Program-made: the position numbers and the translations under genes
Notes under the pieces: generated by a model
Databases searched by the model: none
The model's input: only the letters and a program-made list of their open reading frames with translations
What the model was told of the DNA's origin: nothing
DNA from: Parasphingorhabdus sp039968395
GTDB taxonomy: Bacteria; Pseudomonadota; Alphaproteobacteria; Sphingomonadales; Sphingomonadaceae
Reading direction: 5' to 3'
DNA: 64,000 nucleotides
Assembly: GCF_039968395.1 (NCBI RefSeq)
Contig: NZ_JBDVPV010000004.1
Location: forward strand, 62,001 to 126,000
In this document: positions 44,705 through 54,051 of the stretch, one piece after another
How positions within the stretch are numbered: the stretch's first letter is position 1
How the letters are laid out: each line of letters starts with the position of its first letter

Positions 44705-45148
44705 CTAGTCTGAAGCGATGGCATCAGCTGAGTTTTTTATCTTGGCAAGCCACCCGGACAGCTGTTTTTGTTCCGATTCCGTGAGCACCGACATAATCTT
44801 CTTTTCCATCGTTTCGGCGGCGGGCATGATCTGATCATATAAATCACGTCCGGTGTCACTGAGCATCAAGTGATGCGATCGACCATCTTCGCTATTGGGG
44901 CTGCGTCCAAGCAATGCCCGGTCTACCAGCAACTTGACGGCGCGATTGACTGTAACCTTATCCATCAATGTAGCTTCCACGAGCTGGCGCTGTGTCGCAG
45001 CTCCCCGGCTACCCAAAACGGCCATCACGCGCCATTCCGGAATTTTCAAACCGAAACGGCTTTTATACTCACTGGCAATGAGATCACTGACGGCATTGGA
45101 CGCAGTGGACAGTTGATATGGAATAAAATCATCAAGATTGGTGGTCAT
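44705..45148 (-). CDS. MarR-family transcriptional regulator
   Basis: The 147-residue protein has a winged-helix MarR domain with EWRVMAVLGSRGAATQRQLVEATLMDKVTVNRAVKLLVDRALLGR (helices 3 and 4 and the wing) near residues 38-85, and the DGRSHHLMLSDTGRDLY wing. It probably represses a local operon in response to an unknown ligand. It lies nine bases after the TonB receptor gene, suggesting it is the last gene of that operon and may regulate it. Confidence 0.88.
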   Translation of the reverse strand: MTTNLDDFIPYQLSTASNAVSDLIASEYKSRFGLKIPEWRVMAVLGSRGAATQRQLVEATLMDKVTVNRAVKLLVDRALLGRSPNSEDGRSHHLMLSDTGRDLYDQIMPAAETMEKKIMSVLTESEQKQLSGWLAKIKNSADAIASD

Positions 45149-45157
45149 AAGTAATAT

Positions 45158-47269
45158 TTATTCAATTTTGGCGCGAAGTCCAATCCAAAATGTTCGCGGA
45201 TAGGCTCTTTCAATGATACCGGCGCCGCTTATCGCAGTCTCAACTTGCGTGTTGAACAGGTTTTCGACCCGGCCTTCCAGCAGCAACGCGTCCGTCAATG
45301 CATAGCCCAATCGACCATCAACGGTGAACGCGTCGTTCAACCTCCGGCTATTCTGGTCATCTTCAAACTGACTACCGATATAGCGCAACGAAACACTGGC
45401 ACCGGTTCCATTATCCTGCTCCCACTGCACGCCAGCGGATGCGTTATGCTTTGGAATCTGCGCAGGCCGCAATCCATCGACCGGCTGCGCGGCCCCTGAC
45501 GCATTTACATCCGCATCAACATAGGACCATCCGGCGCGGAGCGACAGATTTTCGGTGATGGCATCAAGATCAAAACTCGCATCAATTTCAATACCTTTGG
45601 ATTCAATGGAGTCTAGATTCTGCCGTTGCCGGAACAGCCCGGCTCCGGACACAAACCCGACACCGGGGAAAAGACCTGGACCGCTGTCCAAAGTTACATT
45701 GGCAACGGCATTGTCGAGTTGGTTATAAAAAGCCGTGATGCTGACCGACACGTTTTCAGTCTGCCAGTCCACTCCGAATTCGGCACCCTTGACCCTTTCC
45801 GGCTCGAGAAGTTCATTTGCCGCCGTAGCGTCCGGGCCAACCCGGAAGGGCCGGAAAAGTTCATTAATCGTAGGCAGACGCCAACCGAGATAGGCCGCTC
45901 CGCGCAAGGTCACCGCATCGCTGGCATCAAATGCAAACCCACCCCTTGCAGTGAATTCACTACCGCTACGATTGGCAAAGCTCGCATCAGTCCGGACAGA
46001 ACCGGGGAAAGGATTGATCAGTTCGATTTCGCGCCGAAAACCATCATTGATGGACCAGAAGTCGACACGCCCTCCCCCCGTGAGCACCAATGCATCTGTC
46101 GCCTGCAAGCTGGCTTCCACAAATGCGCCATAGGTCGCAGTATTACCCCCTGCCCGCCGGCTGCGACGAGGTGTATCATTGTCGAGGAAAAAGAAATTCT
46201 CATTGGTTGTGCCTTCGGTTCGGCGCCAGTCGCCACCAATCCTAAGCTCCGCATTTTCTCCGACCGGAGGTCGCACCTCGAAACGCGCTCCAAGTCCGGT
46301 CGATGGCACATTAAACTGTTCAAACACGCGGTTCACGCTGTTGCGATCTGCCGCCACACCGCCAAAGCTCACATTGAAATTTCGGATCTGAACATAACCC
46401 AGAGCAGACCATTGCCAGCCACTTTCCGACCGATTGACCAGTCTGATACTCGCATCCGCACCGTCATTGTGATTATCGCTAAACTCAAAGCCGCGTTCGC
46501 GCTCATCGGTGAATGCGCGGAAGTTGGCTTGCAGTTCGGTATCATCAGCCAGAGGCGTTACATAGCGCACAGCAATGCCCGCCTGTTCATATTCCGCCTG
46601 GCGATCGACCGACCCGCGCTGGCTCTCGACGATCGGAATGAAGCCATCACCACGCGCATAACTGGCAGATATGGTCAATTGCCCTTGCCCTAATTCGCGC
46701 CCGAACAGCAGATCAGCATCGACACTGTTGCGGCTGCCATATGCGGCGCCGAACTCGATCAGATCACCAACATCTTCACTGAAAAGTTCTATGGTTCCTG
46801 CAATGGCGCCAGAGCCGTCGCTTCCACTGCCACCACCGCGACGAATACGCGCTTCAGCAAGCGGCAGGGCATCGTATCCCGGCCAGGCAACCCAGCCACC
46901 AAAAGGATCAGCTTGCGGTACGCCATCCAGCAGCAATACTGCTCGCGACGAAGCATTACCGCCTAATCCGCGTAGCGTGATACCTTGGCTGGTCGGGTTC
47001 GCAGATCGCGCATCACTGCGACGGAATTGTTGAAGGCCTGGTAACTGACGAAGCGCGTTTTCTGAACGATCTGAAACTCGAAGATCAACCCATATTCGCG
47101 AATATGCCTCATCGCCCTTCGCATCTGGCAAAGGCAAGCCTTGAACAACAATATCATGATTGGTCCTGATGATCAGAGTGTCGGGATCATTTGGATCATC
47201 AAAAACCTGCCCCCAAGCCGCCCCACTCACCGCCAGAAGCGGCAACGCAAACATCCATTTTTTTGTCAT
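45158..47269 (-). CDS. TonB-dependent outer-membrane receptor
   Basis: The 703-residue protein has a signal peptide ending near AAWGQ, a plug with SQGITLRGLGGNASSRAVLLLDGVPQADPFGG and a beta-barrel ending in a charged residue pair. The substrate is unknown; the GFA and MarR neighbours give no clue. It lies three bases before the GFA gene stop and nine before marR. A TonB box candidate is not clear. It belongs to the large sphingomonad TonB-receptor repertoire. Confidence 0.86.
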   Translation of the reverse strand: MTKKWMFALPLLAVSGAAWGQVFDDPNDPDTLIIRTNHDIVVQGLPLPDAKGDEAYSRIWVDLRVSDRSENALRQLPGLQQFRRSDARSANPTSQGITLRGLGGNASSRAVLLLDGVPQADPFGGWVAWPGYDALPLAEARIRRGGGSGSDGSGAIAGTIELFSEDVGDLIEFGAAYGSRNSVDADLLFGRELGQGQLTISASYARGDGFIPIVESQRGSVDRQAEYEQAGIAVRYVTPLADDTELQANFRAFTDERERGFEFSDNHNDGADASIRLVNRSESGWQWSALGYVQIRNFNVSFGGVAADRNSVNRVFEQFNVPSTGLGARFEVRPPVGENAELRIGGDWRRTEGTTNENFFFLDNDTPRRSRRAGGNTATYGAFVEASLQATDALVLTGGGRVDFWSINDGFRREIELINPFPGSVRTDASFANRSGSEFTARGGFAFDASDAVTLRGAAYLGWRLPTINELFRPFRVGPDATAANELLEPERVKGAEFGVDWQTENVSVSITAFYNQLDNAVANVTLDSGPGLFPGVGFVSGAGLFRQRQNLDSIESKGIEIDASFDLDAITENLSLRAGWSYVDADVNASGAAQPVDGLRPAQIPKHNASAGVQWEQDNGTGASVSLRYIGSQFEDDQNSRRLNDAFTVDGRLGYALTDALLLEGRVENLFNTQVETAISGAGIIERAYPRTFWIGLRAKIE

Positions 47270-47272
47270 GAT

Positions 47273-47683
47273 CTAGCTGTGCATCCACTTCTGGTGAACC
47301 GGCATGTCATCGGGCAGACGATGATATTCCTGTTTGTCACATGCGAAATTCGCGCTTTCAGCGCCACCGAAAAGCGAAGGATCGTCCATTGTGCCAACCT
47401 TCAGGATTACGCCAGCTTCAAAACTCGGAGCGCGCGTAGTCAAATGAGTACCACAATCGGCACAAAATTCCCGGGTGACGCCTTTTTCCAGATCGGCGCG
47501 TTTATAGCCTTTTACCGCGCCTTTGGTGATGGCAAAATTCTCCGCTGGCATCGCCATGGCCAATAGCGAATTTCCGCCCGTAATATATTGGCATTCCCGG
47601 CAGAAACATTCCGCTTTCATCATCGGCTCGCCTTCTGCCGAATAGCGCACCGCGCCGCAATAACATCCGCCTTCAAACTTCAT
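47273..47683 (-). CDS. GFA-family (glutathione-dependent formaldehyde-activating-like) protein
   Basis: The 136-residue product has the three zinc-binding segments of the GFA/CENP-V fold: GGCYCGAVRY, CFCRECQ and FCADCGTHL. The family includes proteins that bind zinc and, in a few cases, glutathione-linked formaldehyde; function here is unknown. ATG at 47683 begins the conserved core and is preferred over one at 47743. It overlaps its neighbours closely: maiA ends at 47686 and the TonB receptor starts three bases after its stop. Confidence 0.9.
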   Translation of the reverse strand: MKFEGGCYCGAVRYSAEGEPMMKAECFCRECQYITGGNSLLAMAMPAENFAITKGAVKGYKRADLEKGVTREFCADCGTHLTTRAPSFEAGVILKVGTMDDPSLFGGAESANFACDKQEYHRLPDDMPVHQKWMHS

Positions 47684-47685
47684 CT

Positions 47686-48318
47686 CTAATTCTCCTTTAC
47701 CGCTTCCGGCGTTGCTTTTTCGAAAGCCTCCAGAGCGTTGCACCCTGCATCGATCCGCACGAGTTTCGGGAATGCGGTCAGATCCGTTTCAAACCGCCGC
47801 GCATTGTACATTTGCGGAACCAGGCAAACGTCGGCAAGATTGGGGGTATCACCGCCGAACAATCCGGTATCGGGTGCCAGTTTTTCAAGCGCTGCAAACC
47901 CGGTTGTCATCCAGTGCTGCATCCATTGAATCACGGCCTTGCCATCTGCTCCAAATTCGCTTTTCAGATAATTGCCGATACTGATATTATTGATCGGATG
48001 GATGTCCGTCGCGACGATCAAAGCTTGTGCGAGCGTCGCTGCGCGCTCAACCGGATCGGATGACACCATCGGTGGATCAGGATATGTTGCATCCAGATAA
48101 TCGATGATCGCCAGTGACTGGATGATATCCTCTCCATCCACCGTCAGTGTGGGAACGCGCCCTTGCGGATTGGTGGACAGATAATCCTTCCCGCGCTGTT
48201 CTCCTTCGAGCAGATTGACCGACCGTAACCGATATTCAATTTTCTTGAGATTCAGGACTATTCGCACACGGTAACTTGCCGAGCTGCGCCAATAGTCGTG
48301 GAGGATGATATCTGACAT
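47686..48318 (-). CDS. maiA: Maleylacetoacetate isomerase (zeta-class GST)
   Basis: MaiA isomerises maleylacetoacetate in tyrosine and homogentisate degradation. The 210-residue protein has the zeta-GST signature WRSSASYRVRIVLNL and the NPQGRVPTL segment, and the IHPINNISI helix of the second domain. ATG at 48318 begins the family sequence and is chosen over one at 48402. No homogentisate dioxygenase gene is adjacent, so the pathway is not proved here. Confidence 0.87.
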   Translation of the reverse strand: MSDIILHDYWRSSASYRVRIVLNLKKIEYRLRSVNLLEGEQRGKDYLSTNPQGRVPTLTVDGEDIIQSLAIIDYLDATYPDPPMVSSDPVERAATLAQALIVATDIHPINNISIGNYLKSEFGADGKAVIQWMQHWMTTGFAALEKLAPDTGLFGGDTPNLADVCLVPQMYNARRFETDLTAFPKLVRIDAGCNALEAFEKATPEAVKEN

Positions 48319-48364
48319 TCGCGACTTGTGGAGAGCCAGCTTCCAAAAAGCAAGCCCGGTTCGA

Positions 48365-49375
48365 TCAACCTGTGACGATCCGGCCACCCTGGATTGGAAC
48401 ATTGCCTTTTGCTTCGAGCCGGACCGGACGCCCGGATCGTTTGGCCAGCTCTTCCAACCATTGCGGATGTGCGTTCAGTTTCGCCGCGACGGCGGAGTGC
48501 AATTCCAGGCACAACTCGCCTGTTCCCGTACTTCGTTCGGCTTGCCTGAGCATTTGCAGGGCCGCATTCAGAATTTGGTTTGCTTGAAGAAGCTCGACTA
48601 CTGATGGACCTGTTTTTCGGCTGACAATCTGCATGAAGCCAAAACCGTTAACAGCTGTCCGTTCGCAATCGGCTGACATGTGATCATCGAAAATCTTGCC
48701 GATTTCGGTCCTCTTTGCCTTTGTATCCAAAGTTGGAAAATCTACACCAACTGAACCCGTAATATCCAATCGCGGAAGCAACAATGCCACTTGCTTTGCT
48801 GCCCGTTTTGCCAGTTCAAACGGAGCCAGTGGACCATCAATATCAATGACCGTCATTGCCGGCGTCACGCAGATTAGCAAAGTTCCGCCATCAAAATCCA
48901 ATTTGCCGGTTTCCGCTTCTTCCAGTGCTTCCGGCCATCCCTGCAAAGTCAGATCATCGACGCCATGGGCACGGACAGGTTTTACTGCAATTCCGTTCGC
49001 TTCAATTTGCGCGAGCAAGCCGGGCCCGGCAGCTATTGCCGTACCGGAGGCGGCGGGTCTGGCTTTGGCACGTTTTTCCTGTCCGTTTTTCTCATTCCAG
49101 CTTGCGCGCGTGATTTCGACACGAACATTGCTTCCTTCCGTCAAACCTTCCGGTATTGGCTGCAGCAACGCTTCCTCTCCTGTTTCAAGGCAAACAATGC
49201 CCGACATGCCGGCAACCCATTGCTGGACAAAACGCGCGTCCACAACGCCCCCGGCCCTGACGCCGGATTCCAGCCGCTCGATCCGGATTTTCCGACAAAC
49301 TCCGCCATCGACCAGCATCGCGCGATTTTCACCAATGCCGGCCTCATACAGCCAGTATGTCGAAGTCTCAGACAA
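48365..49375 (-). CDS. Short RNase E/G-like protein
   Basis: The 336-residue product shares the core of RNase E/G: an S1-like region near the N-terminus (GIGENRAMLVDGG) and a catalytic-domain part with VIDIDGPLAP and GSVGVDFPTL, where the aspartates correspond to the metal-binding residues. It is far shorter than full-length RNase G or E and lacks the C-terminal zinc-link. The start is TTG at 49375, overlapping the maf stop by eight bases. It lies in the infA-maf-RNase order common in sphingomonads. Catalytic activity is uncertain. Confidence 0.8.
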   Translation of the reverse strand: MSETSTYWLYEAGIGENRAMLVDGGVCRKIRIERLESGVRAGGVVDARFVQQWVAGMSGIVCLETGEEALLQPIPEGLTEGSNVRVEITRASWNEKNGQEKRAKARPAASGTAIAAGPGLLAQIEANGIAVKPVRAHGVDDLTLQGWPEALEEAETGKLDFDGGTLLICVTPAMTVIDIDGPLAPFELAKRAAKQVALLLPRLDITGSVGVDFPTLDTKAKRTEIGKIFDDHMSADCERTAVNGFGFMQIVSRKTGPSVVELLQANQILNAALQMLRQAERSTGTGELCLELHSAVAAKLNAHPQWLEELAKRSGRPVRLEAKGNVPIQGGRIVTG

Positions 49376-49937
49376 CCGAATAACCGGAACTGATCAGAAG
49401 ATTTCGGGTCTCGTACAAAGGCAAGCCCATGATCCCGCTATAGCTGCCGGACATTGCGACAACAAATGCCTCGGCCTGCCCTTGAATGGCATAGCCTCCA
49501 GCTTTGCCCTGCCCTTCTCCGGAGCTTATGTAGGCATCAATTTCCGTTGCCTCGAACCGCTTGAATTTCACCAAGCTGTCGGAGATTTTCGTGCGGGTGG
49601 TGCCGTCGGTCGCAACGACGCAAACCGCGGACAGAACATGGTGCCTCCGGCCGCTTATGAGTTGGAGAAACCGTCGCTGTTCGGTCGCATCTACCGCCTG
49701 CCCCAAAATGCGCCGACCAACCGCGACCGTGGTATCTCCGGCGATCAGCACCTCATCTGCATCCCGCGCGACTGCAGAGGCTTTTTCTTGAGCCATGCGC
49801 AATACATAATCGCGGGGCAATTCGCCGGCCCACGGAGTTTCATCAATGTCGGGAGAAGTAATCCTGTCAGGCTTGATGCCCAGCCGTCCCAGCAATTCAA
49901 GCCTGCGCGGACTGGATGAGCCAAGGACAAGCCGCAT
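49368..49937 (-). CDS. maf: Maf-like nucleotide pyrophosphatase
   Basis: Maf proteins hydrolyse non-canonical nucleoside triphosphates to prevent their use. The 189-residue protein has the LGSSSPRRLELL start and the AGDTTVAVG and GKAGGYAIQG segments. It lies between infA and the RNase E/G-like gene. The exact nucleotide preference is not predictable from sequence alone. Confidence 0.94.
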   Translation of the reverse strand: MRLVLGSSSPRRLELLGRLGIKPDRITSPDIDETPWAGELPRDYVLRMAQEKASAVARDADEVLIAGDTTVAVGRRILGQAVDATEQRRFLQLISGRRHHVLSAVCVVATDGTTRTKISDSLVKFKRFEATEIDAYISSGEGQGKAGGYAIQGQAEAFVVAMSGSYSGIMGLPLYETRNLLISSGYSVV

Positions 49938-49955
49938 GCGCGCGCCAGTCCCGGC

Positions 49956-50174
49956 TTATTTGAATCGATAAGTGATACGACCCTTGGTCAGGTCATAGGG
50001 GGTCAGTTCGACCAGAACTTCATCTCCAACGAGCACACGAATACGGTTTTTCCGCATTTTACCTGCCGTGTGGCCCAAAATCTCGTGACCATTTTCCAGT
50101 TCGACCCGGAACATCGCATTCGGGAGCAGTTCGCGAACCATTCCCTTCATTTCCAATAATTCTTCTTTTGCCAT
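49956..50174 (-). CDS. infA: Translation initiation factor IF-1
   Basis: IF-1 is a single S1-type OB-fold that binds the ribosomal A site. The 72-residue protein has KEELLEMKGMVRELLPNAMFRVELENGHEILGH and RKNRIRVLVGDEVLVELTPYDLTKGRITYRFK. ATG at 50174 gives the standard MAKEE start and length and is preferred over 50198. The 5' region has a short GGCCG/CGGCC hairpin whose role is unclear. It is the first gene of the run ending in marR. Confidence 0.97.
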   Translation of the reverse strand: MAKEELLEMKGMVRELLPNAMFRVELENGHEILGHTAGKMRKNRIRVLVGDEVLVELTPYDLTKGRITYRFK

Positions 50175-50397
50175 TCGGCTTGACTTATCCTTGTTCACTG
50201 GCCGGAAAATCGGCCTGTTTCGTACAGCTCAGGGGCACATAAACGGAAATACCGCAAAAGGGAAGGATTTGATGTCGCTTGTCGCTTTCCGGCAAATTCT
50301 TGCGACAAATTATTACAAGGAAATGATTGTTTCCAGACGGAAACCCCGTCATTCAGGCCATATTCTCCCCTGACACCAATGCGACCATATCGGAAAA

Positions 50398-52992
50398 ATG
50401 AAAAAAGGTTCTCCACCGTACATTGCCCGTTGCCGATTTGAGCTGTCGCTCGCTACAGGTCTGATCCTGTCAACCGCGCTTCATTCGACCCCGGTACTCG
50501 CCCAATCCGAAGATGGAACGGAACGCAGGGACGAAGAGATTGTGGTTATCGCAGAATATGCTCGAGGTGCCGTGGTCACCGATGTCCCTCCGGTTCTCGA
50601 ACTGGACAGTGCGGATATCGACAGTTTTGGAGCGTCGTCGGTTCAGGATCTGCTGACAGCCATCTCCGCGCAGACCACGTCCAGTCGGGGTCGCGGCAGC
50701 GGCCGGCCAATTGTCCTGATCAACGGACAGCGTACATCCGGTTTTCGTGAAGTTCGCGATCTTCCTCCAGAAGCGATCAAAAATGTACAGGTATTTCCCG
50801 AAGAACTGGCATTGCAATATGGCTATCGCCCCGACCAGCGCGTCATTAACTTCATACTGAAAGATGATTTTACCGGCTTTAGTCTTGAAGGAGAGATTGG
50901 CCAGCCAACCCGCGGCGATCGGTTGCACACGGAATATGAAACCAACGTTACCCGCATTGGCAAGAACAGCCGAATAAACCTGAATCTCGAATATCAGAAA
51001 AATACCGGGATTAGCGAAGCAGACCGCAATATTATCCAGAGCGACGAGGGTGCTGCGGTCAATCTGGGTGACTTCAGAAGTCTTTCCGCATCGACTGATA
51101 ATCTCGAGTTTAATACGAATTACAGCCGGACGTTTGAGAACGGCACGGCGCTTTCAATCAACGGGGACTTTGAATATGATCGTTCCCGGCGTTTGCAGGG
51201 CTTGCCAAACGCAAGTCTGGATGTTCCGGCGACCAGCCCGTTCGCTATTTCGCCCGTGGACGAGAGCATCTTGCGCTATTTTCCGGAATTTGGGCCGCTC
51301 CGTCGTGACGTCAAGACACATACAGGCAAAGCAGGTGCAGCTTTGAACGGAAAATTGTCGGAATGGCGCTGGTCCCTAACCGCGGAATATATCCGGGAAC
51401 AAATTGACACGACTACCGACCGATCCGCCGATCTTGCGGCCCTGCAGACATCAATCAATGCTGGCATTGTTGATCCGTTCTCAGACGATCTGGGTTCGCT
51501 CATCGGGGGCCCTCGCACCGATGAAGCACGAGCAATCAATCAGACGATAGACAGCCTGGCAACGATTTCGGGAACGCTTTTGACGCTCCCCTCGGGTCCG
51601 GTTATCGTCACGTTACGCGGCGGATATGACCGCGAGAGCATCGACAGCCGCGACATAACGGATGGCGTTACTACCAACAGCAGTCTCGCACGTAATGATT
51701 TCAACACTGGCTTTAATTTTGAAATTCCTCTGGCGGACGAGAATATCGATGTCGTCGACACGATCGGCAAATTCTCGATCAACGGAAATCTCGGCTACAG
51801 CGAATTGTCCGATTTTGGAGGATTGCTGGAATTTGGTTTTGGATTGAATTGGGAACCGCTGGATGGTCTTGTTTTCACTGCCTCGGCAATTGGTGAAGAG
51901 GCTGCCCCCGAAATCGCACAGCTTGGCAATCCATTGATCACGACGCCCAATGTAGCGATCTTTGATTTCACAAATGGCGAAACGGTGTTGGCTGATATTA
52001 CGACTGGCGGAAATCGGAACCTGCCCGCGGAAAAACGGCGCGACGTCAAGCTGGCGCTAAGCTATCGACCAAAATGGATGGATAATCTGTCCTTGCTTGT
52101 CGAGTATAACCGCAACAATAGCGAGAATGTTGCAACCAGCTTCCCGTTGCTGACGCCCGAGATTGAGGCCGCGTTTCAGGATCGCGTGACTCGCGACAAT
52201 GACGGTTGGCTGATCGCAATTGATCGCCGCCCCGTCACCTACAGCGAAGTTCGAAGAGAGACGGTTCGATATGGATTGAATTTCTCGAAACGCTTTGGCC
52301 AGCGGCGTGGCGGCAGAACCGGAGCATCCGGGCGCCGGGAAAGAAATCCCAATGCCCGGCCTTCAGGCCGTCCGGGCGGCAGCGCACGCCCGAACCGAAG
52401 TCCAGAACCTGCTGCGGGCACACCACTAGAGACAAACACGCAAGCCAGCCCGCAACGGCCTCAAAGCGCACGATCCAGAAGGCCTGGTGGTCGCGGAGCC
52501 AACCGACGACGCGGCGGTCGCTGGCGGGTTTCAGCCTATCACACCATCCGCATGCAGGATCGAATCCTTATCCGACCTGGCGTCGAAGAGCTGGACTTGC
52601 TGAACGGCTCGGCGACCGGATCAAATGGCGGCAGTCCGCGCCACAAGTTCGAACTGGAAGGCGGTTGGTTCAACAACGGAATAGGCTTTCGCGTGCGCGG
52701 CGAACACCAAAGCGCAACCCGGATCAGCGGCGGATTGACAGGGTCGGACTTGAGCTTTTCTGATCTCACCACATTGAATATGCGGATGTTCATCAACCTC
52801 AACGATCGCGGGAAACTGACCGAGAACGTCAAGTTCCTGAAGAACAGCCGCATCGCCCTGCGCGTGAACAATATCTTTGACGATATTCAGGATGTACGCG
52901 ATTCAAACGGATTGGTGCCGCTCAGCTATCAGCGCGGATTTGTCGATCCAATCGGGCGTTATGTCGAAGTGAGTTTCCGCAAACGGTTCTAG
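50398..52992 (+). CDS. TonB-receptor-like outer-membrane protein with arginine-rich insert
   Basis: The 864-residue protein has a signal peptide ending near VLAQ, a plug-like domain with SSVQDLLTAISAQ and GSGRPIVLINGQRTSGFREV, and a long beta-barrel ending in SFRKRF with a terminal phenylalanine. Between about residues 636 and 708 the barrel is interrupted by a low-complexity stretch of Arg, Gly, Pro, Ser and Asn (about a quarter arginine), probably a disordered loop. The substrate is unknown. No strong ribosome site precedes ATG 50398. The upstream 223 bases hold its promoter and that of infA. Confidence 0.8.
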   Translation: MKKGSPPYIARCRFELSLATGLILSTALHSTPVLAQSEDGTERRDEEIVVIAEYARGAVVTDVPPVLELDSADIDSFGASSVQDLLTAISAQTTSSRGRGSGRPIVLINGQRTSGFREVRDLPPEAIKNVQVFPEELALQYGYRPDQRVINFILKDDFTGFSLEGEIGQPTRGDRLHTEYETNVTRIGKNSRINLNLEYQKNTGISEADRNIIQSDEGAAVNLGDFRSLSASTDNLEFNTNYSRTFENGTALSINGDFEYDRSRRLQGLPNASLDVPATSPFAISPVDESILRYFPEFGPLRRDVKTHTGKAGAALNGKLSEWRWSLTAEYIREQIDTTTDRSADLAALQTSINAGIVDPFSDDLGSLIGGPRTDEARAINQTIDSLATISGTLLTLPSGPVIVTLRGGYDRESIDSRDITDGVTTNSSLARNDFNTGFNFEIPLADENIDVVDTIGKFSINGNLGYSELSDFGGLLEFGFGLNWEPLDGLVFTASAIGEEAAPEIAQLGNPLITTPNVAIFDFTNGETVLADITTGGNRNLPAEKRRDVKLALSYRPKWMDNLSLLVEYNRNNSENVATSFPLLTPEIEAAFQDRVTRDNDGWLIAIDRRPVTYSEVRRETVRYGLNFSKRFGQRRGGRTGASGRRERNPNARPSGRPGGSARPNRSPEPAAGTPLETNTQASPQRPQSARSRRPGGRGANRRRGGRWRVSAYHTIRMQDRILIRPGVEELDLLNGSATGSNGGSPRHKFELEGGWFNNGIGFRVRGEHQSATRISGGLTGSDLSFSDLTTLNMRMFINLNDRGKLTENVKFLKNSRIALRVNNIFDDIQDVRDSNGLVPLSYQRGFVDPIGRYVEVSFRKRF

Positions 52993-53567
52993 CGACGGGT
53001 GGCCTTTATCCGATAAACGGTCCGCCAGCTTTTCTCGCCATCTGTTGAAATTTCCAGCTGCCAGTTCCATGAATTTTCAGTGGGTGGAAAAAAGGTAATC
53101 CGTCGTGCCGGTGTGGGTTTTGGCGCGACATAATGCATGACGATATTTCCGGATTCATTTTCCTTCGCGGAAATATGAGCCATTGCTGGAGTGCTGTTGT
53201 TGGACCACGCAATATCCCAACTATCCGTAGCCTTGTCATACATGCGCAAATTGGTTCCAAAGCCTCCGCCATTAGGCATCCAGAAATCCTGGATCGCAGT
53301 GCCATTTCCGAGACATGTGAAATTCCAGCGGGCACCAGCTCCCGCCGTCCAGGTGGTTCCATCCTGAGACAATTGTTCGTCTGCGATATCCCAGTCTCCG
53401 AGATATCGACCAAATTGCGCCATCGGGCCGGTCATACAGCCTTCCGACTTGTCCATCCCGACATCAGCCAAAGGATCCGCAGATCCGCCCGTGCTTGTGT
53501 CTGCGGCTATTGCAGCGCTTAGACTCAATGATCCTGCAACCAGTGCAGTCAAAATATTCATTTTCAT
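52989..53567 (-). CDS. Secreted DUF1579-like protein
   Basis: The 192-residue product has a signal peptide (about 1-21, cut near AIAAD) and a beta-rich domain with QFGRYLGDWDIADEQLS, GAGARWNFTCLGNGTAIQDFW and a MYDKATDSWDIAW segment that resembles DUF1579-type domains. ATG at 53567 with a GGGGG-type ribosome site is preferred over the frame start at 53717. Its last codons overlap the end of the plus-strand barrel gene by four bases. Function unknown. Confidence 0.72.
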   Translation of the reverse strand: MKMNILTALVAGSLSLSAAIAADTSTGGSADPLADVGMDKSEGCMTGPMAQFGRYLGDWDIADEQLSQDGTTWTAGAGARWNFTCLGNGTAIQDFWMPNGGGFGTNLRMYDKATDSWDIAWSNNSTPAMAHISAKENESGNIVMHYVAPKPTPARRITFFPPTENSWNWQLEISTDGEKSWRTVYRIKATRR

Positions 53568-53733
53568 ATATCCCCCAAGGATTCCGGACCCGCTCGTCAG
53601 GCCTGTGTACCTGATCAGAAGCATTGGATGCCCCCTCCCAGCATGTTTTAGAACTCGGCAACGGTCATCCGGCAACGGTTGTTCTGCCAAAGCTTTTGCA
53701 CCGTCGACCAACGGCATTTTCGGAATTCATTCG

Positions 53734-54039
53734 TCAGAGCTGATCTGGTGAAACCTCGTCAGCTTTGAAGATGTGCATTTCAGGGCGATAACCGGCCAAA
53801 GCGGTCAGCCGGGTCACAAATTTCCGGGATGCCGATACGCGGAAATGGGTTGCGACAGCAGCTTCATCCTCCCACTGCTCATAGAAGAACAGCCTGTCTG
53901 GTTGTTCACAATCAATATGAACATTGTGCGAGATACAACCCGGTTCACTCCTGGAACGCGCGCTATGCTCGGCACAGGTTGCACGGATCTCGTCACGGTT
54001 ATCGAAATTCGTCTGAACAGAGCCGGTGATGATGATCAT
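53734..54039 (-). CDS. Antibiotic-biosynthesis-monooxygenase-like (ABM) protein
   Basis: The 101-residue protein is one ABM-type ferredoxin-like domain with EIRATCAEHSARSRSEPGCISHNVHID and RLFFYEQWEDEAAVATHFR. Such small proteins often act as cofactor-free monooxygenases or heme-binding proteins, often as dimers. The catalytic role is not proved. It lies 12 bases after the cupin gene and is probably co-transcribed with it. Confidence 0.85.
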   Translation of the reverse strand: MIIITGSVQTNFDNRDEIRATCAEHSARSRSEPGCISHNVHIDCEQPDRLFFYEQWEDEAAVATHFRVSASRKFVTRLTALAGYRPEMHIFKADEVSPDQL

Positions 54040-54051
54040 GATCCGAAGATC

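Noticed and set aside
50201..50216. GGCCG/CGGCC hairpin before infA
   Set aside because: Five-base stem only; no known leader structure matches.
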